DNA of 64,000 bases. Source: Neostapfia colusana (taxonomy: Eukaryota; Streptophyta; Magnoliopsida; Poales; Poaceae). A program made the translations under genes and the position numbers. Below are positions 1 through 10,700 of the stretch, in pieces; the stretch's first letter is position 1, and each line of letters begins with the position of its first letter. The notes below the pieces were generated by a model. It had not been told where the DNA came from and ran no database searches. It saw nothing but the letters and a program-made list of their open reading frames with translations. The DNA lies in the NCBI GenBank assembly GCA_030760725.1, contig JASWHV010000011.1:86095765-86159764 (forward strand), read 5' to 3'.

Positions 1-1527
1 GCTGGCGACCACTGAGTCTAGCCTATCCAGCTTGGCGCCGATCGACTCCAGCGCGGGGATTACCTCCGCCACCTTCAACGCAGGAGCCGCTGCCCTCACC
101 GGACTGAAGCCAAGAGGGATCAGGGCGGACCCCGCTCGATCAACGAAGCTTAAGACCGCAAGAGCCTCGGAGGACCGCAAGGCCGAGAGCTCCTCCACCT
201 CGCGACGGGCTGCCTGTAGGGCCTCTAGGTTTCTCTCGGAGAATTCCTTCTCCTTGGCCGCCAGGGAGCTCTCCCGAAGGTGGAGAGTCTTGGCGAGCCG
301 CTCCAACTCAGAAGCCTTGAAGTCGGCGGCCAACTCCCGTTCCAAGACCGCCCGGCGTTCGCGGGAGACCTGTTCCTCCCTCAGGTCGAGGTCTGCCTTC
401 AGAATCTCTAGCTCCTCGATCCGAGCTCGAAGGTCATCCTCGCCCGCCGCCAGCTGCGCGGCGAACCTCTCCGCCTCGGCTGCCGTGGAACGCTCCCGTT
501 CCTCAACGGCGAGTTTACGGCGCTCCATCCGCTGCCGTATCTCCTCAGCGGCAGAGAGGCTCTCCTCGGCCCGGGCGTGTGCCTCCAGGGCCTCCCTGTT
601 GATCCGCCGCGATTCGGCGTCCATACGGTTGACAGCCTGCTTCAGCCGGTCGAGAAGCACTTCCCTGAAGTCGAGCAACTCCTGCCTAGAGTCGAGCTCG
701 CTCTTGACCTTCACGGTCCGCTCCTGCAAAAGGTTCCCCCAGGTGAGGAGGCGATCCCGTTCAACTGTATACTCCTCCCGCTCGCGACCTAGTGCAGCCA
801 AGACCTGCCGGACGCTCGTCTCGGCAAGCGCGAAGGCATCTGCCAGGGGCAATGGAGCAACAGAGGCCGGGGCAGTTCCCCCGACCTCCTCCATCACCTC
901 GTCCTCAAGAGGAGTCGATGCACCAGCAACCAAGACGAGACGCCGGTCAGGAGAAGCTGGCGCCGGGGCTCTGGCAGCCGGACCTGCCGGGCCCTCTTTG
1001 GCTTCTGGCTTCTTGACCTGTGGAGAGGAGCGAGCCGAGGAAGGCGGTGCTGGAATAAAGGCCAGGCCGCCTGGTGCAGGGTCGACCTGCGATGGCTTGG
1101 GGGCCGTGGCAGCCGTCTCGGCAGGAAGAGATGACGCCGCCGCAGAGTCCGAGCACACCGGAACAGGAGAAGCTCGCGCTGGCTTGGGGGCCACGGCAGT
1201 TGTCCCGGGTTCCGAGCGCAACGGCACAGACTCCCCGCTAGTCGGGGATGGCCGGGAAGCGCGGACACTCCAGCAGGCTCTGAACCCCGACTTCCGAGCC
1301 GGGGTAGGACTCCCAGAGCCCGCTGCTGTCACTGACGATCGCTCCACAGTCGCTTGAGCTGGCGGAGCAGGGGACGCCCCAGAAGCTCCCCTCAACGCAT
1401 CAACCCGGGGCCTCTTTGAGTCGCCACCGGAAGGGGTGCCAGGCACCCCAGGTTCCCGACTTGGCACAGACGACGCCGCTGGAGGAGATCGAGCGCGCTT
1501 CTTCTCTGGTGGCGGGTTGGAGGCCAT
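1..1527 (-). CDS. Antisense accessory ORF of a Tat-type Gypsy element (partial, coiled-coil protein)
   Basis: I read the minus strand directly: an ATG at 1527-1525 opens a frame with no stop for 509 codons, and it runs off the left edge. The N-terminal half (about residues 1-260) is rich in Pro, Ala and Ser, starting MASNPPPEKKRAR with a basic, nuclear-signal-like cluster. From about residue 270 it turns into a charged heptad-like coiled coil rich in Glu, Arg, Leu and Ala (for example LRESSLAAKEKEF). A frame this long and this biased is unlikely to be chance. It runs opposite to the retrotransposon, 300 bases inside its 3' LTR. Tat elements such as maize Grande are known to carry an antisense extra ORF here. 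Function is unknown. A conserved domain may lie beyond the edge. Confidence 0.7.
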   Translation of the reverse strand, partial: MASNPPPEKKRARSPPAASSVPSREPGVPGTPSGGDSKRPRVDALRGASGASPAPPAQATVERSSVTAAGSGSPTPARKSGFRACWSVRASRPSPTSGESVPLRSEPGTTAVAPKPARASPVPVCSDSAAASSLPAETAATAPKPSQVDPAPGGLAFIPAPPSSARSSPQVKKPEAKEGPAGPAARAPAPASPDRRLVLVAGASTPLEDEVMEEVGGTAPASVAPLPLADAFALAETSVRQVLAALGREREEYTVERDRLLTWGNLLQERTVKVKSELDSRQELLDFREVLLDRLKQAVNRMDAESRRINREALEAHARAEESLSAAEEIRQRMERRKLAVEERERSTAAEAERFAAQLAAGEDDLRARIEELEILKADLDLREEQVSRERRAVLERELAADFKASELERLAKTLHLRESSLAAKEKEFSERNLEALQAARREVEELSALRSSEALAVLSFVDRAGSALIPLGFSPVRAAAPALKVAEVIPALESIGAKLDRLDSVVAS

Positions 1528-1828
1528 GGCGAGGGAGGACTCAAGGGCAAGAGGGCAAAAGCGCAAGAGTCCAAGAAGAAACGCTGGGAGGTGCGAAGGG
1601 AAGCCGCAATGCGGGTAAGAACCCCTCTAAAAACCTTCCCAGGTGCAATTCCAGGCGATTCGGAAGTCTTCGAATACACCGCATCGGCAACCGCTTCGGC
1701 TCCTAGGCCGAGCGCCGATGACAGGTGGACCCAAGCCACCCGACTGAAGCGGTGGGTCAAGGAGTCAGTCTCCTAAGAAGACAGGCCGGCAAGGCACTTC
1801 GGCGGTTCCCGAAGAAAGCGCCGCAACG

Positions 1829-3117
1829 TGTAGAAGTGGCAGTCTTGGGAACCGCCATAGTAAAAGCAACCATCAAGTGGGTGCACGCTCTCACGATCCC
1901 ACGGCCGTTCGTGCTCCGGGAGCGGTCAATGGGGGACTTAGAGAAAGTGCGCGGATCAGAAGAGACGGAGGTCCCACCTCGGGCTCGCTATCTCCCCCGA
2001 GATGGGCCCGGGGGCCACTGTCGGTACCTGCGATATGGGGTACCCCCGCGCACAGGGGAAAATTCCTAAAGAACTCGCCCTTCTCCGCAGGGAGAGCTCC
2101 GAAGGCGCCACGCGTCCGGCGGGGCCGGACCTCCCTCTCCTCAGAGGAGAGCTCCGGGCCCGCCACGTGGCATACAGAGGCCGGACCTCCCCCTCCATGG
2201 GAGAGAGGTCCGAAGGTGCCACGTATCCGGCGGGGCCGAACCTCCCTCTCCTCAGAGAGGAGCTCCGGGCCCGCCATGTGGCCGACAGAAGCCGAACCTC
2301 CCCCTCCGCGGGGAGAGGTCCGAAGGCTCCACGTGCCCCGCGGGGCCGGACCCTCCTCTCCTCTGAGAAGGGCTCCGAGCCCGCCACGTGGCCAGCAGAA
2401 CGGCGTTGCCTGCCCCCGAGCGATAGGCAGCAGGTGTAAAGACGCCCCATACCTTGCCCGTACAAGGTATTCAAGGCCCGCATCTTCCCAAGACGCGAAG
2501 ACACGGAGCACGCCTCTGTCAGGTGCCGTTGCGCCCAGTCGCATCACAGACTGGCGCGCAGTGTCAGAACCTGCCAGCCAATAAACGCAGCGACAAGACA
2601 TCCCATGCCGCCCGCGCCGTCATCAACCACTACGACTAGCATGCGGCATGGGCAGGGCTGCAAGGCGGAGACTCAGAAGCCTTCGCCAGAGACAACTACC
2701 GGCATAACTGCAGATACGGTAGATAATAGACAATCTCCCCGTGACCACCTGTCGGGTCCCGGGCCCCCCTTGTAAGCCACCCGAGTCTTGGACTATAAAA
2801 GGCTCGGGTAGGCGACGATAGCAAGGGTTCGCACCTCTGCAACTCATACGCTAGCCATTCACACCCAAGCTGTAACTCACCCCCAAGCTCAGGACCCCGG
2901 TTCTGAGCAGCAAGCAATACAGCGAGCTCCATAGCTCGCCGTGGACGTAGGGTTTTACGCTCCGGCGGCCTGAACCACGTAAAACTCACCGTGTCAAGCT
3001 CTTACTAACTCGTCCATCCGCGCAAGCTCTCCGCAAGGGACTAGCCCCACCGAAAAAAGAACCTCCACGGGCTGCCCAGTGCAGGCCCGGGGGAAGTGTC
3101 GACCGAACACTTCGACA
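1829..3117 (+). repeat. 3' LTR of the Tat-type Gypsy element
   Basis: It begins TGTAGAAGTG and ends CACTTCGACA, a 9/10 imperfect terminal inverted repeat with TG...CA termini. A TATA box (TATAAAAG) lies near 2793-2800. It is followed by a U5-like segment resembling those of grass Gypsy LTRs (gtagggttttacgctcc near 2948). This fixes plus orientation. The polypurine tract before 1829 is weak. Length is 1289 bp. The left LTR is outside the window, so age cannot be judged. Confidence 0.75.
2101..2405 (+). repeat. Three tandem ~110-bp GC-rich repeats inside the LTR
   Basis: Units start at about 2101, 2212 and 2322 with gaaggcgcc, gaaggtgcc and gaaggctcc. Each contains a cggggccgga-type core, a CCACGTGG/CCATGTGG-like stretch and a ctcc-rich stretch. 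They lie in the U3 part, upstream of the TATA box, where repeated enhancer-like units are common in plant LTRs. Any enhancer role is inference. Confidence 0.7.
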
Positions 3118-5653
3118 ATATGGTAGTCCAGCTGACACCTATTCCCCGCACCATCCAATACACCCATACTACGCCGGGGATACACCTAATTAATTGGCCA
3201 AGCTGCCCCATCTCAACATGTGGTTGGCACGGTAAAGCCAGGTTACATGCTCCATGAATCGGTCCTTAGGATCCAGGCAAGTACTAAACACAAACCCGAG
3301 TCTCGTGCACCCAGCACCAACCAAAACATCCAACTTGCCTTGATCCCTACCTCTACATAACTCATAATGTCTCATTCCAGAGTAAGGTAAATAAATTGAT
3401 GATATCATATCCCACTTATCCCATTCTAAGCATGGCTAAGCATAAGTAATATGAATGAATGATATAATAAAGCAAATCCCAACCCAAGCTACAAGGAAAA
3501 TAAGGTAATGCAATTCTAGGGAAACTTCCTAGCATGGGTTTCATATTTCAATTGACAATGCAAATAATTCTATCTACACATCCTAGCATAGGATCAAAGT
3601 GGTCAAGGACACTTGCCTTCTTCCTGCTGCTCTGGGAATGGATAGTCCTGATCTTGGAAAGGGGTAACTTGCTCTGGAGCAGGTTCTACTCATACCATCA
3701 CACATAGCAAAAGAAAACAACAATCCATAACACATAGTTCACACTTTCACTTCATACAAACCACACATTCATTTATGAAAGTCATTCATATTTCTATGTG
3801 TTGTGGTTACTCTATTTGTGTTGATTTTGGGCTTACATGCACTTTTAAACATGTGCATATGATTTCTAACTTTTGTATTCAGATTTATATTTGTACACTA
3901 TATATGAATTTCCAATTTAAACAAATTTCTTATATTCAATTAATACACATCTTAGCTACCAAGTATGCATGAAAAGTATTTTTCTACTCCAAATGGGTTT
4001 TCAGATCTTCTACCAAATCCTAAACTGAAATCTTTGGGTTTTGGAGATTTCATTTATCATTTTCTAGTTATCATACCTATTTTCCTATATTTTAAGATTT
4101 ATTTTCTATACCTAATTGTGAACTTTATTATGAAAATAGTAATACACATCATCTAAACAGAATAGTTTCTGATCTAAAATAGTAAATAATATATTTTTGA
4201 ACTTCTCCTCTGATGTGAACTATTTTACATTTATTTTATAAATTTTCAGAATTATTTCCTAGCCTAAAATGTGTTTCTATATCAAATAAACATGAACACA
4301 CCCAAACAGATTTCATTTCAGCCTAAAATTTATTTTTAGCTCATTCTACAGTTTTCCAATTGTTAGTGGAGTTTAAACTTGAATTTACAATGTGTGTGCC
4401 TCACCCTTTTAAATTTAAATCTTAATTACATATTCAAATTCCTAAATTTAATATTATATAAGGTTAAAGAGTAAACTCACCCCACTATAGGGTCTATTAT
4501 ATTATTTGATAAATTTCCAGGGGTCTATCTACACATAACAGAGGGGTTTTCCTAATTTTTATTAAGTCCAGGGGCTAAAACTGATTTTTAATTGAATTTA
4601 CATGAATTTCTGAGGTTCCAGGGGCTAGGTCAGATGTTTCCGGGGCTAGCTCGTACATCCGTGATCCCCAGGGGGTAGCGCGTAAGAATCCCGGCATTTA
4701 TAACGTGAGGCTGACGTGGACCGTCCGATTTAAAACAGACGGCTGAGATTATAACGTCGAACCGGTACGCGGGGATTTAAATTCTACCGTGCGATTTAAA
4801 ATAGACGGCGCACAAGCGGCCACGTCGCTCTGATCGAGCGCGAGCGGCGCTGCCTGGCGGCGCGCGGCGGTGGGAGGCGGCGATCTCGCCGGAAAACTTC
4901 AGATATTCGTCAATTCTTCCTAAAACTGGGATTTCATGGCATAGATCGGTAGAGGGGAGGTCGGGGATCTCACCTCGGGGGTTTTCTTGAGCTCGGAGGT
5001 CCTGGAAGGCGGTCGGCGACAAGGTCCGAGGTGAATTCACGGCGAGGCTCGTCGGCGCTGTGTTTGAAGCGCAAACCACCAAGTTTTCTGCACCTGCGTG
5101 ATTCCCCGGAGGCGGTGGATCAATATCAGCGCGTTAGATCAGAAATCTCGAGCGAAGATCGAGCAAAATTGGCCGGAGAAACTCGGGTTCTCACCGGAAG
5201 GAAAAACGGTTGATCGTGGGTGAAAATCGGGAAGATGCCGGTGTTTATATAGCCGAGGAAGGGCGGCGGGTTTGTTTAGATCGAATTTGAGTCTTCTGGG
5301 ACCGAGAGTCGGGCTGAAAGACGCAGAAATCCGGGTTGGTTACGATCGCGCGCGCGTGAAAGAATCCGGGGTCGGCGCGAGCTGGAGGTCGGGGATGACA
5401 GGCGGGCCCCGCATGTCAGTGAGAGGGAAGCGGGGCGCGCGGCTGCGGGCTGGCGCGGGGGTGAGGTGGGCCGGCTGGTGGGTTTCGGCCCACTGGCCGG
5501 GGAGGTTTGTTTTTTTCTTTTTCTTTTTCTTTTTCTTTTTCTTTTCTGTTTTGAGTTTAATTTGAATTCTAATTTGAATTTGAATTTCTGCAGCACATGC
5601 AATACGTCCAAAAAAATTTAAATTCTCCTCTTAACAGGTTTTGGGGTGTTACA
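3118..5653 (-). repeat. Truncated LTR of a Tekay-family Gypsy element (third copy of the 52964/62196 LTR)
   Basis: This stretch aligns over its length with 53867-56379, sharing long exact segments such as ggtagtccagctgacacc and ggggatacacctaatt. In minus orientation it starts TGTAACACCCC at 5653. The 3' portion is missing because the Tat element inserted at 3117/3118. The plus-side neighbour at 5654 is not the internal polypurine-tract sequence found next to the 3' LTR at 56380. This copy is therefore a solo LTR or a 5' LTR. It is visibly more diverged from the other two copies than they are from each other. The reading frames inside it are short and unsupported. Confidence 0.85.
5507..5546. 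repeat. (TTTTC)n pyrimidine microsatellite in the LTR
   Basis: About seven consecutive TTTTC-like units lie near the LTR's TGTAACACC end. The related LTR at 56215-56250 has a shorter, degenerate version, so the tract has changed length between copies. Confidence 0.85.
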
Positions 5654-5659
5654 CATAAC

Positions 5660-6720
5660 AATTATGAGAATGTCAAAAACTCGCATCATCACTAACACTG
5701 CCACAAATATGGTTTAGTGACTTATTATTAAACTCTGACAAAGAAAAGCGACACAAGCCTCCGCATTCATAGCCTTTACCAATAAATTGTCCATGCTTCG
5801 ACACAACTATTTTATTGAACCTAAAACTACTTTGAACCCATCTCTACACAGAAGGGATCCGCTAACATGATTCTTGTTCATAGTAGGGACATGCTCCACG
5901 TTCCTCAGATGGACAATCTTTCTCGAAGTGAACTTCAGATCGACCGTGCCAACACCACGAACAAAAGCATGTGACTCATTCCCCATTAGGACGGGGGAAT
6001 CTCGGACGAACCGGTAAGAAGTAAACATAGACATGTGAGACATATATGAACATTAGCACCCGTATCAAACCACCAGAATGGTGTTTGAATAAAAAATGAA
6101 TAGTAAAGGAATTACGGTACCCATCCGCATTGCTAGATGTCACAATGTTGACGTCTTTTTCCCTCTACGATTTGTCCTGCCAAGGCAGTTCTTGAAAAAA
6201 TGCCCGTGCTCACCACAGGTATAGCAGCCCTCATGGCTTTGTTTGGCTTCTTCTTCTTGAAAGCAGTAGTTTTGTTCGGCTTGAACTGAGACTTGTTGTT
6301 CCCTTTATTCTTGACGTTGGGTTTCTGCACCATATTTGCATTGACGCTAGATTGACCCTCACATCCTTTCTCAGTAAAGTTCTTAGCCCGAGCCTTCTCC
6401 TCAACATCAAGAGATGCTATCAGGTTTTCAACTGATATTTCCTATCTCTTGTATTTTAGAGATGTGGCAAAGTTCCTCCACAAGGGAGGCAACTTTGCAA
6501 TAATGCAACCAGTCACAAACTTGTCATGCAGAGACTACTTAAGGAGAGTGAGCTCTCTCGCGATGCACTGTATCTTATGAGCCTGTTCGACTACAGGACG
6601 GGTGTTAACCATCTTGTAGTCATGGAAGGTCTCCATGATATACAGTTCACCGCAATGCATCGGTTGCACCATACTTATCGTTTAGTGCATCTCACAGCTC
6701 TTTCCCATCTGTGACTGTTA
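5660..6720 (-). pseudogene. Degenerate Copia gag and protease fragment
   Basis: Minus-strand translation shows a Copia gag of the UBN2 type, then a CCHC zinc knuckle (CYTCGEHGHFFKNC, near 6230-6190). After it comes the post-protease region with GTVDLKF, VEHVPT and LVSGSLLC-like motifs (6043-5807) and a GQFIGKGYECGG stretch near 5795-5750. Frames change repeatedly and stops interrupt it, for example at 5807. It belongs to the Copia polyprotein whose gag packages RNA and whose protease cleaves the precursor. It is clearly dead. Family rank is secure; the lineage is not determined. Confidence 0.8.
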
Positions 6721-7010
6721 GATAAACATCATAGAATAACGCGAGCAGTCACGCGGAGCGCTTCCCCAAAACCTTATTCGCTCTCTCCCGGTGCAGGATC
6801 GCAAGGGCGAGCGGTTTTGGAGACCTGCTCTCCCGATCGTCAGTGCACGCCGGCGCTCGGTATGGAGTAGACGATGGCGGAGCAAGAAACTGGAACGTGG
6901 GAACGATTTGTTTTATCGTTTTCTCCTCTGCCGCGCATGCCGCAATATATAGAGTCCATGTTAGAGTTCGATTGGGTTGCGGATCCGATTTATCTGCAAC
7001 CTGCGGATCC

Positions 7011-7118
7011 CACTACTACAACAAGGTTCAACTCAGACGGATCTAAACGTATTATCACATGCGGAAACTTAAACCACCTGTGAAAAAAAGTTATCACAAG
7101 CGGCTTTTTATAGTAGTG
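7011..7118. mobile_element. Small CACTA-like MITE
   Basis: A 108-bp segment starts CACTACTACAA and ends TTTATAGTAGTG, giving inverted CACTACTA termini of the kind found in grass CACTA elements. It also has an internal near-inverted pair around atcacatgcgg and atcacaagcgg. The 3-bp flanks (TCC, TGC) do not match, so this is tentative. It lies within the leader or LTR part of the Copia relic. Confidence 0.5.
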
Positions 7119-7732
7119 TGCAGTAGGGCTTGTTCCCAAACCGATTCCACGTCCGTCTCTAACTGACTAAACCCATTTCGGAAGCTCAAAAAGCCCACAA
7201 AGCCCAACCAAATTTTTCTGCAGCAAAAATAAAAGTTAGGCTCAGCCCGAGGCCTGAATTCACACGATGCGTGGCGAGGCGAGCGAAGAGGAGCGCGCGT
7301 GGGCCACCCCTCTCCTCTCTTCTTACCTCTCACTTAGAGAGTGGAAGAACAACCTCTCTTATATATAGAAGTTGCTTCTCTCAAACTTCTCATGTGGTAC
7401 TAAACCACTAGCACCATCCTCTTTTACACTAATGAGATTTATTTAAAATTATTGTTGTTTCCTGTATGGGCCATGGGCCAAAATTCCAACAAATGTTACG
7501 AATCCAGTTTGAATTTGTACTGAAATTCCGTGGATTCAGATTTGAAACCTCATCAAACTTTGAAAGCTGACCTTGATCCAATCAGAGCAGACAGACGTTG
7601 TTCCGAACAGCAGGAGGCAGCCGGACGACTTGTCTAGAAGCAACGCCAAGATCCCAAAAGGGTCGACGTAAATAAGCGGTAACCAGAGGGTGGGAAAACG
7701 AAAACCGACACCGCCGGAGAAGAAGAAAAAAA

Positions 7733-10700
7733 ATGGAAGGTGCACCTCCCGGCGCAGCGGCCGCCCGCGCCCTCCTCCTCACCGCCTTCTTTGCCGCCAC
7801 CGCCTCCTCCATCCTCCCAGGAGCCGAGTCGTCATGCCCCCGACGTACGTGATGCCTGCTCCCCCCTCCCCCTCCCCTTCGCGAAACATCCAGGCTCCGC
7901 GTGCTTCACCGCGCCGGCCAAGACCACACCTTTGCTAGCCGCGGAGCCGATGCGAGCTTGAAACTGACGCGTCAGAGAGACTCCAGGTGGCTATGCATAG
8001 AAAATCACTAGCTTAGCGGTAAAAGTGATTTCATTTCGGTAGTGTTCTTGTAAATGTATTAGTAATACGTATCAATTGTAATGTGTCCAGACAATTCATT
8101 GGTGAAGGATATAAGCCAGATGCACCAGAGCAACTATGGCAGGAAAGGGTTCTCTCATATTACCATTGCCGGCGCGCTCGTGCACGGGATGAAGGAGGTG
8201 AGGAATGAACTGTGCGGCTGCCGTGTGGTTACAGTTACCAATTGATGTGGACATGGATAAGTAATGCGCACATTGATTAAAGTAAATATGCCCCTGTGTC
8301 CCTCGCCAGAAAAAAATGCCCGTGTGTAAATATGTACGTCTACTTACGAATTAGACTTGTTAGACAGTGTATAGATATAGAACTGCCTCCACTTTTTTTA
8401 GTCTGTGTTGTTGTGAGCTCAAAGGCTTTGACCAGATGTACTGATGTGTAGATATGGCTTATTTGAGTTAATTTGACACATCTTGTTTGATCAGAAGTGG
8501 AGACACTTCAATGATTCGTAATTGCTTACGTATGAATTACTTTCCTTCAGGTTGAAGTGTGGCTTCAGACATTTGGCCCTGGCCAAAGGACGCCAATCCA
8601 CAGGCATTCCTGTGAGGAGGTTTTTATTGTCCTTAAAGGAAAAGGCACACTCTTGCTGGGGTCAAGCTCACTGAAGTATCCAGGAGAGCCTCAGGCGATT
8701 CCTATCTTTCAGAATAGCACATTTTCAGTACCTATAAATGACCCGCACCAGGTAAAAGAGAACATTCTGATTATCTCCTTTTTGCCTCGTTGCTTATTTG
8801 CATAACCCTGATGATGATCTGTTTTGTTACCTATTACCTTAGCTAGATTATTAGATTATCGAATCAATTTTGTTGAATAGAGGATTGATTTTATATGTTA
8901 ATATTTACATCATGTTTCTCCTTGTTGCAGGTTTGGAATTCTGATGACAACGAAGATTTGCAAGTTCTTGTAATCATATCGCGCCCACCTGTCAAGATGT
9001 GAGCATATTTGACTTGAATGCTGTGTTGTTTTCATTAAATATGGTAACCTGGATTCATGTGTGCATTGTCAATTACAATACATTGCTGGACAGAAGTTCT
9101 AGAACATAAGTTTATCCTGGAAATCAGGGAAATAAAACTAATTGACAATTTATTTTCAGAAAATTCAAACAATGCATGCTAATCTACATGTTAGTCTTCT
9201 CGGAATGATCATTCAACACTATCACTGGATTGCTATATGCTCTCTACATTATGCTGTATTCAGAAATTTCCACTTAAGCCAGATCAAATATTATCTATAT
9301 GATTTATGGGCTAAGTATATTGATAACTCTCCACCACTGTTGTCAAGAATTGGATATGATGTAATTATTTAGGTGGATCATGATCCTTTATCGATATCAC
9401 CATTGTTATCTGTGCCAGTACCACCTTGAGTTCTGAAGATATCCCTTGTGATATTAGTTATACAGCAGCGTGATGGCACAACCCTTCTTTCTTTTCTTCC
9501 CTTCTCTGCAGGTGAGTAATGTACATATGAGTGATAAATGGTGTTTCTAATCTAAAATGATATCTGTTATTGCTGAAGGAATAAGTCTTGTACTCTTGGT
9601 CTGTGTGGCCCCTAGTTAGGACAGCATCTCAGTCCTTGTTAGGACAAGCATATCAGTCCTTGTTAGGACAGCATCTTAGTTCTTGTAGGACAACATCTTA
9701 GAGCAAGAGGACAGCATATCAGTCCTTGTTAGGACAGCATATTAGTCCTTGTTAGGACAGCATATTAGTCCTTTGGTAGGACAGCATCTTAGACTAGCAT
9801 CTAGGTATATGGTTGGCTGCCTCAGCTATAAATATGTAACCCCAACCCCTAGGTTGAGCATGACATTGTGTGTGGAATGAAACAAGCAAAATTTCCCAAC
9901 TCTTAGTGTCATCCTCTCCATGAGAGTAATACTTCAGATACTAACAAGTGGTATCAGAGCCGTTCTATCCTGTAGCCTAGACATCTCCTGCTATCTCCTT
10001 CACACGCCTCTCTTCGTCTTCAGCCGGCAGCAATAACACCGGTTGTTTCAACTCATTCCTCCTCTTCTGCACAGACAAGCAACAGCTTGTCTGAGACAGC
10101 CTCTTCCTCACACAGCACTCCCCCACTAGCGCGCCATGTCCGAAGGACAGTCTCAGCACTCGGTCGCTTTGAGCGCGTGGCATCGGCAGGAGGCCGAGGT
10201 CGCCGCGGCAGAAGAACACGAGCGAGCAGCGGCAGAGGATGCAGCGAGGGCGGCGAGGCTGGCGGCGGCGGAACTGGCAGCGGCGAAGGCGGAAATAGAA
10301 GCAGCAGCGGCTACGGATGCAGCGCGTGCGGCTGCAACAGAGCTTGAGGCTCTGCGTAGCGGTAGCGACAGAGGCTCTGATTCTACCGACAGCGGCACCA
10401 ACGAAGACCTCAGGCTGGCGAGGAAAGGTAGCACGACCACAGACGCCACAGTGGGCAGCCGCGCACCCCCATGAGCGCGGTGGCTGCAGCCCAGACGGGC
10501 GCGGACGCGCTGGCGACGCTCCCGACAGGGGTGGTTGGGTCGACGGAGATCGAGGCATTTATAGGCGGCGCGACTCTCCCTCTCCGAATAGGTACCATGG
10601 TCACCACGGGATCGAAGCCATTGTCAGGGACGTTGGTCCCGGCGGTGGGTGGCCTACCCTCACCAAGACCAACTACGTCGAGTGGGCCGCGGTGGTGAGG

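Larger units (their letters stand above)
1..3117 (+). mobile_element. Tat-type Gypsy LTR retrotransposon, 3' end only
   Basis: The right end of an LTR element whose body lies beyond the left edge. In plus orientation it consists of a region with a long antisense reading frame (1-1527), a short non-coding stretch (1528-1828) and a 3' LTR (1829-3117). The right junction is clear because the sequence from 3118 onward aligns with the interior of the Tekay-family LTRs at 53867 and 63100, so the element inserted into such an LTR. The five bases after the junction are ATATG; their partner is off-window. Assignment to the Tat lineage is inferred from the antisense ORF upstream of the 3' LTR and the LTR style; no pol is visible. 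Confidence 0.7.
5654..7491 (-). mobile_element. Relic of a Copia retrotransposon (gag-protease, leader and probable 5' LTR)
   Basis: On the minus strand the order is a probable LTR beginning TGTTGGAATTTTGG at 7491, a leader, a degraded gag (about 6720-6180) and a protease/integrase start (about 6130-5660). The rest was removed or displaced where the Tekay LTR starts at 5653. No 3' LTR or clear primer-binding site was found, so the LTR boundary at 7491 is tentative. The relic ends only about 240 bases before the ABP1 start codon, so it forms the upstream flank of that gene. Confidence 0.7.

Noticed and set aside
32..1357. 441-codon plus-strand frame
   Set aside because: Composition is dominated by Ser, Arg and Ala as expected from the complement of a GC-rich coiled-coil frame. 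The minus strand gives a coherent heptad pattern and a longer frame.
1877..2601. Long frames on both strands across the 110-bp repeats
   Set aside because: They lie inside an LTR and consist of repeated Pro/Arg/Gly words from the tandem units; there is no domain.
4777..5082. 101-codon minus-strand frame, also seen in altered form at 55484-55813
   Set aside because: It is part of the Tekay LTR. The two copies differ and the frame has no known domain. It is more likely LTR leader than protein.
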